Origin: Planomonospora sp. ID67723
Lineage (GTDB): Bacteria; Actinomycetota; Actinomycetes; Streptosporangiales; Streptosporangiaceae
Direction: 5' to 3'
Assembly (NCBI RefSeq): GCF_015711605.1
Contig: NZ_JABTEZ010000002.1
Location: forward strand, 1,798,001 to 1,862,000
DNA length: 64,000 nt
Numbering within the stretch: the first letter of the stretch is position 1; each line of letters opens with the position of its first letter. Both the position numbers and the translations under genes were made by a program. The notes beneath the pieces are model-generated. The model did no database searches, was not told where the DNA came from, and saw only the letters and a list, made by a program, of their open reading frames with translations. Positions 32,377 through 40,964 of the stretch are shown here, in pieces.

Positions 32377-33438
32377 TCACGTCCATGCCAGCCCCAGTCC
32401 GGCATTGCCCGCCGAGCGCAGCCGGGCGTCCCCGACCTCCACCGGGTACGGCTCGGCCAGCAGACCCAGGTCGGCCAGCGAGGCGTCCTCGACCAGCTCC
32501 ACCATGACCGGGTGGTGCAGCGTCAGGGCCAGCTGGCCCGACAGCTCGGTCAGCAGGTGCGGGTAGACCGGGACGTCGAAGGCGCGGGCCAGCTCGGCGA
32601 TGCGCAGGAACGGGGTGATCCCGCCGACCCTGACCACGTTGGGCTGGACCACGTCGCACGCGCCCGCGACGAGCAGGTCGCGGAAGCCGTGGACGGTGTA
32701 GACGTTCTCGCCCACCGCGACCGGCACGCCGATGCTGCGCCGCAGCTCCACGTGGGCGGCGACGTCGTCGGCGGGCAGCGGCTCCTCGATCCAGTGCAGG
32801 CCGTAGGGCTCCAGCGCCGCGATGGCGCGGCGGGCGCGGTGCAGGTCCCAGCGCTGGTTGGCGTCGATCATCAGGATCGTGCCGGGGCCGACGGCCTCGC
32901 GGACCGCGGCGACCCGCTCGACGTCCTCGGCAAGGTCGGGTCTGCCCACCTTGATCTTGACGGCCGGGTAGCCCGCGGCGCTCCAGCGCCCGGCCTGCTC
33001 GACCAGTTCCTCCAGCGAGTAGTGCAGATTGACGCCGCTGCCGTACACCGGGACGCTCTCCCGGCGCGGTCCGAGCACGTCCACCAGGGACGACTCCCCG
33101 CAGCGCAGGTCCCACAGCGCCAGGTCGACCCCGGCCATCGCGACCGTGGTGAGCCCGCCGCGCCCGGCCTCGCTCAGGTGCGTGCGCAACCGGTCCCACA
33201 CCAGCTCAGGGTGGGCCGGGCCGCCGATCAGCGCCTCGCGGATGTCGTTGTCCAGCAGCGCCTGCACGGCTCTCGCGCCGATCTGCGGGGTCCAGGAGAA
33301 ACCGGTGCCGATCCGCCCGTCCTCCAGCATGACCTCGCACACGATCACGTGGTTGCAGGGCACGTCCTCGCCCCACGGACGGCGCAGCGGCGCCGAGCGC
33401 AGGGTGGTCCTCAGGTCCTTGATGATGCCGGTGGTCAT
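32377..33438 (-). CDS. Enolase-superfamily sugar-acid dehydratase/cycloisomerase (MR group)
   Basis: 353 residues of the mandelate racemase/muconate lactonising family. Visible are the K-x-K motif V-K-I-K-V-G near residue 165, metal ligands D-A-N-Q-R-W, W-I-E-E-P-L and V-G-E-N-V-Y, and the His in V-Y-P-H-L-L-T-E that places it in the MR subgroup. Next to uronate dehydrogenase and KdgD the expected step is galactarate or galactarolactone to 3-deoxy-2-keto-hexarate, so galactarate dehydratase or galactarolactone cycloisomerase. The two cannot be told apart from sequence alone. The start overlaps the KdgD stop (ATGA). Confidence 0.85.
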   Translation of the reverse strand: MTTGIIKDLRTTLRSAPLRRPWGEDVPCNHVIVCEVMLEDGRIGTGFSWTPQIGARAVQALLDNDIREALIGGPAHPELVWDRLRTHLSEAGRGGLTTVAMAGVDLALWDLRCGESSLVDVLGPRRESVPVYGSGVNLHYSLEELVEQAGRWSAAGYPAVKIKVGRPDLAEDVERVAAVREAVGPGTILMIDANQRWDLHRARRAIAALEPYGLHWIEEPLPADDVAAHVELRRSIGVPVAVGENVYTVHGFRDLLVAGACDVVQPNVVRVGGITPFLRIAELARAFDVPVYPHLLTELSGQLALTLHHPVMVELVEDASLADLGLLAEPYPVEVGDARLRSAGNAGLGLAWT

Positions 33439-34310
33439 TCGGACACCAGGGCGAGGCCGTTCTTGATGAGCCCGTCGAGCTCGGCCAGGTGCTCGGGGGT
33501 GAGGTCGGTCAGCGGGGCCCGGACCGGCCCGACGTCCAGGCCGCGCAGCCGCAGTCCGGCCTTCACCAGGGAGACGGCGTACCCCGGCGCCTTGCTGCGC
33601 AGCTCGACCAGCGGCGCGTAGAACTCCGTCAGCAGCCGGTCGTGGCCGTTGAAGTACGCGATGGCGATCTCGGGAGCGAAGGCGAACACGGCCGAGGAGT
33701 ACAGCTCCACGCCGAGGCCGCGGTAGGCGGGCATGGTGAGCTCGGCGGTCGGCAGGCCGTTGAAGAAGGTGAAGTCCGGGCCGATCTCCCGCCGGACCGC
33801 CAGCACGATGCGCTGCATCAGGTCGATGTCGCCCACGCCGTCCTTCAGGCCGATCACGCCGGGGATGCGGGCGAGCTCCACCACCGAGGCCGGGTCGAGC
33901 ACCACGGAGCCGCGCTGGTAGACGATCACCGGCAGCTCCGCGGCGATCGCGCGTACGTACTCGGCGAAACCGGCCCTGGTGCCCTGCGTGAGGTAGGGCG
34001 GCATGAGCAGCAGGCCGTCGGCGCCCGCCTCGCGGGCCGTACGGGCCTGCTCGAGGGCGGCGCCGAGCGGACCGCCCGCGCCCGCCAGCACCGGCACCTC
34101 GCCCTGGACCGCCTTGGCCGCCACCTGCACGGCCCTGGCGTGCTCGCCCTGCGACAACGCGGAGAACTCCCCCGTGCCGCAGGCCACGAAGACGGCACCC
34201 GGGCCGTGCGCGAGGCCCTGGCGGATGTGCTCGGCCAGCACGTCCTCGGCCAGCGCGCCCTCACCGTCGAAGGGGGTCACGGGGAAGAACAGGACTCCGC
34301 TGAGATTCAT
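33435..34310 (-). CDS. kdgD: 5-dehydro-4-deoxyglucarate dehydratase
   Basis: 291 residues, DapA/NAL aldolase superfamily. The start L-S-G-V-L-F-F-P-V-T-P-F and V-A-C-G-T-G-E-F-S-A-L-S are characteristic of KdgD. The Schiff-base Lys is in G-V-I-G-L-K-D-G-V-G-D and the Tyr in P-V-I-V-Y-Q-R-G. It converts 5-keto-4-deoxyglucarate to 2-oxoglutarate semialdehyde with loss of water and CO2. The ATG at 34310 (GGGAG 8 nt upstream) is preferred over the in-frame TTG at 34316. It lies between the uronate dehydrogenase and enolase genes, in pathway order. Confidence 0.92.
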   Translation of the reverse strand: MNLSGVLFFPVTPFDGEGALAEDVLAEHIRQGLAHGPGAVFVACGTGEFSALSQGEHARAVQVAAKAVQGEVPVLAGAGGPLGAALEQARTAREAGADGLLLMPPYLTQGTRAGFAEYVRAIAAELPVIVYQRGSVVLDPASVVELARIPGVIGLKDGVGDIDLMQRIVLAVRREIGPDFTFFNGLPTAELTMPAYRGLGVELYSSAVFAFAPEIAIAYFNGHDRLLTEFYAPLVELRSKAPGYAVSLVKAGLRLRGLDVGPVRAPLTDLTPEHLAELDGLIKNGLALVSE

Positions 34311-34353
34311 CGTCAATGCTCCCTTGAGGAACTCGTCTTCGAAAAAGATCGTC

Positions 34354-35235
34354 TTAGGAAAGTTCGGTGCGCCAGCTGCGCTTGGCCTGCCAGCCGAGCA
34401 TCCGCTCGGCCTTGGCGGAGGAGAATGCGGGGGCGCTGCCGGTGAGGGCGGAGGCGAAGTCCGCGGTGGAGGGGATGACCCGCGGCAGCAGCTCCGACAG
34501 CGGCTCGCGGGCCAGCGCGTCGGCGGCCCCGGCGAAGAAGACCTCGCCGTTGGGCAGGCCGGGGAGCCGGTCGAGCAGGATGAGCAGCAGATCGGCCGCG
34601 TCGCGGGCGTCGATGTAGTTGAACAGCGAGACTCCGGCGATGTCCGGCCGGTCCAGCCGCTCGGTCACCGTGTGCCCCGACTGGGTCGGCGCCCCCTCCC
34701 ACTCCTCCGGCGCGATCACGAAGCAGGGCCGCACCGCCGCCAGTTTCGTCTCCGCGGTGCGCGCGAAGGACCGCATCGTCTCTTCGGCGACCAGCTTGGA
34801 CAGGTTGTAGGCGTTCCACGGCCGGGCCGGGTGGTCCTCGTCGATGGGCAGGTAGGCGGGGGCCCAGCCGCCCGGCGAGCCGTACCCGATGACGGTCGGG
34901 CTGCTGGCCACGATCACCTTGCCCACGCCCAGCGCCACCGCCGCGTCGCAGACGTTGAAGGCCAGCTGGGTGTTGGTGCGGAAGGTCACCTGGTCGCTGT
35001 GGCTGAACGGGGTGGCGATGGCGGCCAGGTGCACCACGGCGTCCGGCCGGAAGCGCGCGATCACCTCGTACGCCTCGCCGAGGTCGGTCAGGTCGGCGGG
35101 GAGGCTGGCGGCCGCGTCGGCGGGGGTGCCCGGCGCCCGGTCCACGCCGATCACCTCGTGCCCCGCCGCGGCGAGCGCGGACACGACGCTGCGCCCGAGG
35201 CGCCCGGCGCTCCCGGTGACAAGAGTTCTGCTCAC
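34354..35235 (-). CDS. udh: Uronate dehydrogenase-like NAD-dependent epimerase/dehydratase
   Basis: 293 residues, extended SDR fold. T-G-S-A-G-R-L-G-R NAD-binding motif (about 7-15), H-L-A-A-I-A-T-P-F near 66, active-site Tyr and Lys in Y-N-L-S-K. Length and position at the head of an enolase-KdgD-semialdehyde dehydrogenase operon match bacterial uronate dehydrogenase, which oxidises galacturonate or glucuronate to the aldarolactone. Epimerase activity cannot be excluded by motifs alone. The GTG at 35235 has AAGGGA 9 nt upstream. A LacI-type operator covers its promoter. Confidence 0.85.
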   Translation of the reverse strand: MSRTLVTGSAGRLGRSVVSALAAAGHEVIGVDRAPGTPADAAASLPADLTDLGEAYEVIARFRPDAVVHLAAIATPFSHSDQVTFRTNTQLAFNVCDAAVALGVGKVIVASSPTVIGYGSPGGWAPAYLPIDEDHPARPWNAYNLSKLVAEETMRSFARTAETKLAAVRPCFVIAPEEWEGAPTQSGHTVTERLDRPDIAGVSLFNYIDARDAADLLLILLDRLPGLPNGEVFFAGAADALAREPLSELLPRVIPSTADFASALTGSAPAFSSAKAERMLGWQAKRSWRTELS

Positions 35236-35277
35236 GGGTGTCTTTCCCTTCTGGCAGCCGCCAGGAACCCCTGGGGC

Positions 35278-35324
35278 TGCAACCAGTTGCACTGAACAGT
35301 GTCGTCATCTGGCTGAAACGTCAA
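35278..35324 (-). promoter_or_regulatory. Promoter and operator of the galacturonate operon
   Basis: On the minus strand, TTGACG (35324-35319) and, after 17 bases, CACTGT (35301-35296) can serve as -35/-10. The 14-bp palindrome TGCAACCAGTTGCA (35278-35291) sits directly over the expected transcription start, the classic place for repression. Confidence 0.65.
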
Positions 35325-35387
35325 GGGGGCAATTTGCCATGCGCCTGTGACCAGGGGGATCGTTGACATCTCTTGATCGGCCCGCTC

Positions 35388-35401
35388 CGCAACCGGTCGC
35401 A
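35388..35401. promoter_or_regulatory. LacI-type operator between udh and lacI1
   Basis: CGCAACCGGTCGCA differs from the consensus TGCAACCGNTTGCA at positions 1 and 10. It is central in the 249-bp divergent region. Confidence 0.55.
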
Positions 35402-35439
35402 GTACCACGCGCATCACCCCTGGTGACGTCTGGTAGAGG

Positions 35440-35453
35440 CACAACCGTTTGCG
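35440..35453. promoter_or_regulatory. LacI-type operator before lacI1
   Basis: CACAACCGTTTGCG, another member of the set, lies 31 bases before the lacI1 start codon and suggests autoregulation. Confidence 0.6.
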
Positions 35454-35473
35454 TTACGGTGCGCCGGAGCGCG

Positions 35474-36049
35474 GGAGGTGTGCCATGGCGGTGACGATCA
35501 GGGATGTGGCGCGGGCGTCGGGGGTGCATGTCTCGACGGTGTCGCGGACGTTTTCGGCGCCGCATCTGGTGAATGCGGAGACGCGGAACCGGGTGCTGGC
35601 GGTGGCGGAGGGGTTGGGGTATCGGCCGAATCGGGCGGCGCGGGCGTTGACGACGGGGCGGACGCACAATCTGGGGTTGATCGTGGCGGATATCGCCAAT
35701 CCGTTCTTTCCTCCGTTGATCAAGGCGGCGCAGGCGCAGGCGCGGGAGCGGGATTATCACGTGTTCGTGGCCGATACCGATGAGGATCCGGTGTTGGAGC
35801 AGGAGTTGATCGAGATGTTGTGCAAGCAGGTGGACGGGGTGTTGTTGTGCAGTCCGCGGTTGTCGAACCGGGTGATCGAGCGGCTTCGGGCGCAGGTGCC
35901 GTTTGTGGTGGTGAACCGTCGGGTGAAGGGGTTGGCGACGGTGTTGATGGATGTGGGTCAGGGGGTGCGGGCGGCGGTGGGTCATCTGGCGGGGTTGGGT
36001 CATCGGCGGGTGGCGTTGTTGTCGGGGCCGGCCGGCTCGTGGACCAGCG
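35474..36049 (+). repeat. 576-bp exact duplicate, lacI1 copy
   Basis: Identical base for base to 43432-44007 (offset 7958). It covers the ribosome site, start codon and first 188 codons of lacI1. It is G/T-skewed with many TTG and GTG codons, unlike the C-ending codons of its neighbours. Two further identical tracts with the same offset occur downstream (36180-36295 and 36313-36374). Confidence 0.95.
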
Positions 36050-36474
36050 GAGAGATCCGTGAGTCCGCGGCCGAGCGGGCCGCCGACCTCGGCCTGGAGC
36101 TGACCGTGCTGGGCCCGAACGCCCCGACCGAGCAGGGCGGGCTGGCGGCGGCCGGGGCCGTGGCGGCTGCGGGGGTGACCGGGGTGTTGTGCTACAACGA
36201 CCTGGTCGCGCTGGGCCTGATCGAGGGGCTGCGTGAGCGCGGTCTGGACGTGCCCGGCGACGTGAGTGTGATCGGCGTCGACGACAGCCTGCCGGGCCGC
36301 CTCAGCCGGCCAAAGCTGACGACGATCACGATGCCGACCGCGGCCGCCGGGCGGATGGCGGTCGACCTGCTGCTAGCCTCCGTCGCCGCGGGCGAGGCGG
36401 CCCCGCGCACCACCGCCAGGCTGGAGACCAGCCTGGTGATCAGAGAATCGACGCAGAGAGCGAGTTCACCGTGA
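35485..36474 (+). CDS. LacI family transcriptional regulator 1
   Basis: 329 residues. The helix-turn-helix V-T-I-R-D-V-A-R-A-S-G-V-H-V-S-T-V-S-R-T-F-S is followed by the hinge Y-R-P-N-R-A-A-R-A-L and a periplasmic-binding-like effector domain. Residues 1-188 are identical to those of LacI 2 (43443), while about 189-232 differ completely (R-E-S-A-A-E-R-A-A-D-L-G-L-E-L here), so both should bind the same operator with different inducer specificity. The ATG at 35485 has GGGAGG upstream. The gene overlaps the epimerase gene (GTGA). Operators at 35388 and 35440 precede it. Confidence 0.93.
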   Translation: MAVTIRDVARASGVHVSTVSRTFSAPHLVNAETRNRVLAVAEGLGYRPNRAARALTTGRTHNLGLIVADIANPFFPPLIKAAQAQARERDYHVFVADTDEDPVLEQELIEMLCKQVDGVLLCSPRLSNRVIERLRAQVPFVVVNRRVKGLATVLMDVGQGVRAAVGHLAGLGHRRVALLSGPAGSWTSGEIRESAAERAADLGLELTVLGPNAPTEQGGLAAAGAVAAAGVTGVLCYNDLVALGLIEGLRERGLDVPGDVSVIGVDDSLPGRLSRPKLTTITMPTAAAGRMAVDLLLASVAAGEAAPRTTARLETSLVIRESTQRASSP

Positions 36475-37427
36475 GATTTGGATCCACACCCGCCGGAGAC
36501 GCCGTGGACCGGCACGTCCTGTCGAACGGCCGGATGCGCGTAGGGATCCTGACCCTCGGCGCGATCGTCCAGTCGGTCGAGCTGCCCGACGGGACCGACG
36601 TCGTCCTCGGCCTGCCCACCGTGGCCGACTACCTGACGCGCAGCCGCTACTTCGGGGCCCTGGTCGGCCGGTACGGCAACCGCATCGCGGGCGGTCGTTT
36701 CACCCTCGACGGCACCCCCTACCAGCTGCCCCTCAACGACAAGGGCAACAGCCTGCACGGTGGCGAGACCGGGTTCGACAAGCGGATCTGGCAGGCGGAA
36801 TCGGACGGCGAGCGGGCCGTCCGGCTGACCTACGTCAGCAAAGACGGCGAGGAGGGGTATCCGGGCACTCTCACCGCGTCGGTCACCTACACCCTCACCG
36901 ACCGCGACGAGCTGCACATCGGCTACCACGCCACCACCGACGCGCCCACCGTGCTCAACCTGACCAACCACTCCTACTTCAACCTCGCCGGCTCGGGCGA
37001 CGTGCTCGGGCACGTCGTCACCATCGAGGCCGACCGGTACCTGCCGGTCGACGAGCGCAAGATCCCCCTCCCCGGAGAGCCCGTGCCGGTGGCGGGCACG
37101 CCGTACGACTTCACCGGGCCGACGGCGGTGGGCGCGCGGCTCGAGGGCTGCTACGACCACTGCTACGTGCTGCGCCCCGGCGGGGTGATGCGCGTGGAGG
37201 AGCCGGTGAGCGGCCGGGCGATGGAGGTGACGACCACCGAGCCGGGGGTCCAGTTCTACACCGGGCACATGCTGGACGGCGTCGCCACGCCGTACGGCAG
37301 GTACGCCGGGCTGTGCCTGGAGACCCAGCACTTCCCGGACTCGCCGAACCGTCCGGACTTCCCCTCCACCGTGCTCAGGCCGGGGCAGGAGCATGTCTCG
37401 ACGACCACCTACCGGTTCGTGAGCTGA
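36471..37427 (+). CDS. galM: Aldose 1-epimerase (galactose mutarotase family)
   Basis: 318 residues with G-N-R-I-A-G-G-R-F, L-P-L-N-D-K-G-N-S-L-H-G-G near residue 95, T-N-H-S-Y-F-N-L near 165 (catalytic His) and a late C-L-E-T-Q-H-F-P-D-S-P-N (catalytic Glu). It interconverts alpha and beta anomers of aldoses. Next to uronate dehydrogenase, which acts on one anomer, it could speed galacturonate or galactose use. The GTG start overlaps the lacI1 stop, so both are co-transcribed. Confidence 0.92.
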   Translation: MRFGSTPAGDAVDRHVLSNGRMRVGILTLGAIVQSVELPDGTDVVLGLPTVADYLTRSRYFGALVGRYGNRIAGGRFTLDGTPYQLPLNDKGNSLHGGETGFDKRIWQAESDGERAVRLTYVSKDGEEGYPGTLTASVTYTLTDRDELHIGYHATTDAPTVLNLTNHSYFNLAGSGDVLGHVVTIEADRYLPVDERKIPLPGEPVPVAGTPYDFTGPTAVGARLEGCYDHCYVLRPGGVMRVEEPVSGRAMEVTTTEPGVQFYTGHMLDGVATPYGRYAGLCLETQHFPDSPNRPDFPSTVLRPGQEHVSTTTYRFVS

Positions 37428-37743
37428 CCCAGGCGCGTCCATATCGGGGAAACGCGCCGTGACCGGTGTTTCCGGGACCGGCGCGGTCCTCGGTCATCGA
37501 GTGCGCAAGCCAATCATCCCATGACCCTATATATGGCCTTACGACTGCAACCGCTTGTAGCAACAAAGCCGGATCTGGAAAATTGTTTACCCGGCGCACA
37601 CCTGCCTGTAACTGATCTAGCTGCGGAAACAGGGTTAGCGATATATCGGTAACAGCTATGTAACGCCTGCAAAGGGTTGACGTAACTTTCTCCGGCGCTA
37701 TAGGAAAGCGCCATCCAATCACGTCACATCGGGAGGTCCCGTG
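37428..37743. promoter_or_regulatory. ABC-importer promoter region with two LacI-type sites
   Basis: A 316-bp, relatively A+T-rich region. TTGACG (37677-37682), a 16-base spacer and TATAGG (37699-37704) form a good vegetative promoter. Operator TGCAACCGCTTGTA is at 37546-37559, and a weaker copy TGCAAAGGGTTGAC (37668-37681) overlaps the -35 box. The spacing of about 122 bp would allow looping between two LacI dimers. No gene is seen. Confidence 0.7.
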
Positions 37744-37803
37744 ATGACGACCGAATCAAGAGATGTCGGAACCCAGTCCTCTCAGGGGTTCCGCCGTGGT
37801 TGA
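37744..37803 (+). CDS. Upstream leader ORF of the ABC importer operon (19 aa)
   Basis: A strong GGGAGG precedes GTG/ATG at 37741/37744. The frame reads MTTESRDVGTQSSQGFRRG and stops at 37801-37803, five bases past the first base of the permease GTG (37796). Ribosomes ending here could re-initiate on the permease start, whose own AGGGG lies inside the leader. The peptide itself resembles nothing known; a translational-coupling role is inference. Confidence 0.5.
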   Translation: MTTESRDVGTQSSQGFRRG

Positions 37804-38773
37804 TTCTCTGTCGCTGAAGTCCGAGGTCGCGGCTCCCGCCCCTGCTCCCGCTCCCAAGCGCGGGCGTGGGCGCCCCCGGCCCACCGTCCGCTCCCGCCGT
37901 GAGGCGTGGACGGCCCACCTGTTCCTCGCCCCGTGGTTCCTCGGCCTGTTCCTGATCACGGTCGGCCCCATCGTGGCATCGCTCTACCTGTCCTTCACCG
38001 ACTACAGCCTCCTCGACGAGGCCAAATGGGTCGGGCTGGACAACTACGTCAAGATGTTCACCGAGGACCCGCGGTTCTGGGCCTCGCTGAAGGTCACCAC
38101 GATCTACGTGGTCGTCTCGGTGCCGCTCCAGCTCGGCTTCGCCCTCGCCCTGGCCCTGCTGCTGGACCGCGGACTGCGGGGCCTGTCGTTCTACCGGTCG
38201 ATCTACTACCTGCCCTCGCTGCTGGGCGGCAGCGTGGCGATCGCCATCCTCTGGCGGAAGATCTTCGGCGCGGACGGCCTGGTCAACGCGGTGCTCGCGC
38301 TGTTCGGCATCCAGGGCACCAGCTACGTCAACAACCCCGACACCGCGCTGGGCACCCTGATCCTGCTGCACGTCTGGACGTTCGGCGCCCCGATGGTCAT
38401 CTTCCTGGCCGGCCTGCGGCAGATCCCGAGCAGCTACTACGAGGCCGCCTCGATCGACGGCGCGGGAGCCGTCCAGCAGTTCAGGTCGGTCACGTTGCCG
38501 CTGCTCACGCCGATCATCTTCTTCAACCTCGTGCTCGAAGTGATCAAGTCGTTCCAGTCGTTCACCCAGTCGTTCATCGTGAGCAACGGCACGGGCGGCC
38601 CGAGCGACTCCACCCTCTTCTACACGCTCTACCTCTACTCGAAGGGGTTCAAGGAGTACGAGATGGGCTACGCCTCGGCGATGGCCTGGGTGCTCGTGAT
38701 CATCATTGCCGGCCTGACCGGGGTCAACTTCCTCGCGTCCAAGTATTGGGTCTTCTATGGCGACAGCAAATAG
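37796..38773 (+). CDS. ABC sugar transporter permease 1 (MalF type)
   Basis: About 325 residues. A Pro/Ala/Arg-rich cytosolic N-terminus leads into six transmembrane helices (A-H-L-F-L-A-P-W-F-L-G-L-F-L-I is the first). The EAA loop Y-Y-E-A-A-S-I-D-G-A-G-A-V-Q-Q-F contacts the ATPase. With the next two genes it forms a carbohydrate importer of the CUT1 type. No ATPase is encoded here, as usual in actinobacteria, which share MsiK. The GTG at 37796 with AGGGG 7 nt upstream is preferred; ATG 37763 is possible. Confidence 0.9.
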   Translation: MVDSLSLKSEVAAPAPAPAPKRGRGRPRPTVRSRREAWTAHLFLAPWFLGLFLITVGPIVASLYLSFTDYSLLDEAKWVGLDNYVKMFTEDPRFWASLKVTTIYVVVSVPLQLGFALALALLLDRGLRGLSFYRSIYYLPSLLGGSVAIAILWRKIFGADGLVNAVLALFGIQGTSYVNNPDTALGTLILLHVWTFGAPMVIFLAGLRQIPSSYYEAASIDGAGAVQQFRSVTLPLLTPIIFFNLVLEVIKSFQSFTQSFIVSNGTGGPSDSTLFYTLYLYSKGFKEYEMGYASAMAWVLVIIIAGLTGVNFLASKYWVFYGDSK

Positions 38774-39620
38774 CCGGAATCCGGTCCTGTACCGGCGCCG
38801 CGTCTCCAGGGGTGCCAAGCACCTGATGCTGATCGGCTTCGGCCTGGTCATGCTCTACCCGCTGCTGTGGATGGTCTCCAGCTCCCTCAAGCCGGAGGAG
38901 CTGATCTTCCGGGAGCCGGGTCTGCTCCCCAGCACGATCACCTTCGACAACTACACCGAGGGCTGGAACGAGCTCGCCCATCCGTTCGGCTACTACCTGT
39001 GGAACTCGGCGGTCATCACGGCGCTGTCGGTCGTCGGAAACCTGGTCGCCTGCTCGCTGGCCGCCTACTCCTTCGCCCGGCTGAACTTCCCCCTGAAGAA
39101 GCTCTGGTTCGCGCTCATGCTCGGCACGATCATGCTGCCGTTCCACGTGGTGATCGTGCCGCAGTACATCATGTTCTCCCAGCTGGACATGATCAACACG
39201 ATCTGGCCGCTGATCCTGCCGAAGTTCCTGGCCCACGACTCGTTCTTCATCTTCCTGATGGTCCAGTTCATCCGGACCCTCCCGCGGGAGCTCGACGAGG
39301 CCGCCGCGATCGACGGCGCCGGGTACTGGCGCACGTTCTTCCGCGTCATCCTCCCGCTCTGCACCCCCGCGCTGGCCACCACGGCGATCTTCACGTTCAT
39401 CTGGACGTGGAACGACTTCTTCAGCCAGCTGCTCTACCTGAACAACCCCGACAACTTCACCGTCCCGGTGGCGCTGCGCACCTTCCTGGACTCCACCGGT
39501 GAGTCGTCGTGGGGGCCGATGTTCGCCATGTCGATCATCGCGCTCGGGCCGATCTTCGGATTCTTCCTGGCCGGCCAGAAGTACCTGATCCGTGGCATGG
39601 CGACCACGGGTCTCAAGTAG
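38757..39620 (+). CDS. ABC sugar transporter permease 2 (MalG type)
   Basis: 287 residues with six transmembrane helices and the EAA loop L-D-E-A-A-A-I-D-G-A-G-Y-W-R-T-F-F. The N-terminal S-S-S-L-K-P region and C-terminal G-Q-K-Y-L-I-R-G-M-A-T-T-G-L-K are typical of MalG-like subunits. The start overlaps the permease 1 gene by 17 bases, so expression is coupled. Partner of the binding protein at 39666. Confidence 0.92.
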   Translation: MATANSRNPVLYRRRVSRGAKHLMLIGFGLVMLYPLLWMVSSSLKPEELIFREPGLLPSTITFDNYTEGWNELAHPFGYYLWNSAVITALSVVGNLVACSLAAYSFARLNFPLKKLWFALMLGTIMLPFHVVIVPQYIMFSQLDMINTIWPLILPKFLAHDSFFIFLMVQFIRTLPRELDEAAAIDGAGYWRTFFRVILPLCTPALATTAIFTFIWTWNDFFSQLLYLNNPDNFTVPVALRTFLDSTGESSWGPMFAMSIIALGPIFGFFLAGQKYLIRGMATTGLK

Positions 39621-39665
39621 TCCTCTTCAACCCCCCTGAGAACGAACAAGAGGAAGGACCGAGAG

Positions 39666-40937
39666 ATGCGCTCTCTCAAGACGGCGGCCCTGCTCGCGGC
39701 GGCCGCGATGACCCTGGCGGCCTGCGGCAGCGGCGACGGCGGCACCGCCGAAGGCGACGGCAAGGTCAAGCTGCGCTTCTCCTACTGGGGCTCCGACGCC
39801 CGGCAGAAGCTCACCGAGCAGGCGATCGCGGCGTTCGAGAAGAAGAACCCGACCATCGACGTGGTCGGCGAGTTCTCCGACTGGCCGAGCTACTACGAGT
39901 CGCTGGCCACCAAGGTGGCGGCCAACGACGCGCCCGACGTCATGACCCTGGAGATCCGCGGCCTGGCCGAGTACGCGGGCCGCGGCGCCCTCGCCGATCT
40001 CACCGGCAAGGTCAACGTCGCCGACCTCGACCAGCAGGTGCTCTCCACCGGCAGCTTCGGCGGCAAGCAGTACGCCATCCCCACCGGCGTCAACGTCATG
40101 GGAGTGATCGTCAACAAGGCCGTCCTCGACAAGGCGGGCGAGGAGCTCCCGGACGACAAGACCTGGACCTGGGACGACTACATCAAGCTCTCCGAGAAGA
40201 TCACCAAGGCCGGGGACGGTTCGACCTTCGGTACGGAGTACACCTTCAACCAGGTGTACCTGTCCATGTTCGCCGCGCAGCGCGGGGAGAAGTTCTACAA
40301 CAACGGCAAGATCGGCGTCACCCCCGAGACGATCAAGGCCTGGTGGGCGAACTTCGACCAGCTGATCAAGACCAAGGGCTCGCCCGACGCCGCGAAGATG
40401 GCCGAGATCGCCGCCGCCGGCGTGGAGCAGTCGCTGATCGGCACCAACAAGGGCGCGCTCGGCATGTGGTGGAGCAACCAGCTCGGCACCCTGAGCAAGG
40501 TGTCCGGCTCCGAGCTGACCATGCTCCGCCTCCCCAAGGCGGAGGGAGCCTCCACCCACGGCATGTTCCTCCAGCCCGCCATGCACTGGACCGCCTCCAG
40601 CAAGACCGAGCACCCGGCCGAGGCCCAGAAGTTCATCGACTACCTGGTCAACGACCCCGAGGCCGCCGGCATCCTGCTCAGCGACCGCGGTCTGCCGATC
40701 AACTCCAAGGTCCTCGCCACGGTCAAGGACAAGCTGCCCCCGGCCGACCAGCAGGTCTTGGCCTTCGTCGACTCGATCAAGAGCGAGCTGGCCACGGCGG
40801 AGGTCCCGCCGAAGGGCGGCTCGAAGATGGAGGACATCGTCCGGCGCTACTCCGAGGCGGTGACCTCCGGCCAGCAGAGCGCCGACGACGCGGCCACCGA
40901 GCTCCTCAACGCGGCCAACGCGGCCATCGCCGGCTGA
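39666..40937 (+). CDS. ABC sugar transporter substrate-binding lipoprotein
   Basis: 423 residues. A lipoprotein signal peptide with lipobox L-A-A-C (K-T-A-A-L-L-A-A-A-A-M-T-L-A-A-C) is followed by a family 1 extracellular binding protein: L-R-F-S-Y-W-G-S-D, A-F-E-K-K-N-P-T-I-D-V, P-D-V-M-T-L-E and W-T-W-D-D-Y. The pectin context points to galacturonate, oligogalacturonate or a side-chain sugar as ligand, but this is not proved. AGGA precedes the ATG. Confidence 0.92.
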   Translation: MRSLKTAALLAAAAMTLAACGSGDGGTAEGDGKVKLRFSYWGSDARQKLTEQAIAAFEKKNPTIDVVGEFSDWPSYYESLATKVAANDAPDVMTLEIRGLAEYAGRGALADLTGKVNVADLDQQVLSTGSFGGKQYAIPTGVNVMGVIVNKAVLDKAGEELPDDKTWTWDDYIKLSEKITKAGDGSTFGTEYTFNQVYLSMFAAQRGEKFYNNGKIGVTPETIKAWWANFDQLIKTKGSPDAAKMAEIAAAGVEQSLIGTNKGALGMWWSNQLGTLSKVSGSELTMLRLPKAEGASTHGMFLQPAMHWTASSKTEHPAEAQKFIDYLVNDPEAAGILLSDRGLPINSKVLATVKDKLPPADQQVLAFVDSIKSELATAEVPPKGGSKMEDIVRRYSEAVTSGQQSADDAATELLNAANAAIAG

Positions 40938-40964
40938 CCGCCACCGGGGAGACACCCTAAGACT

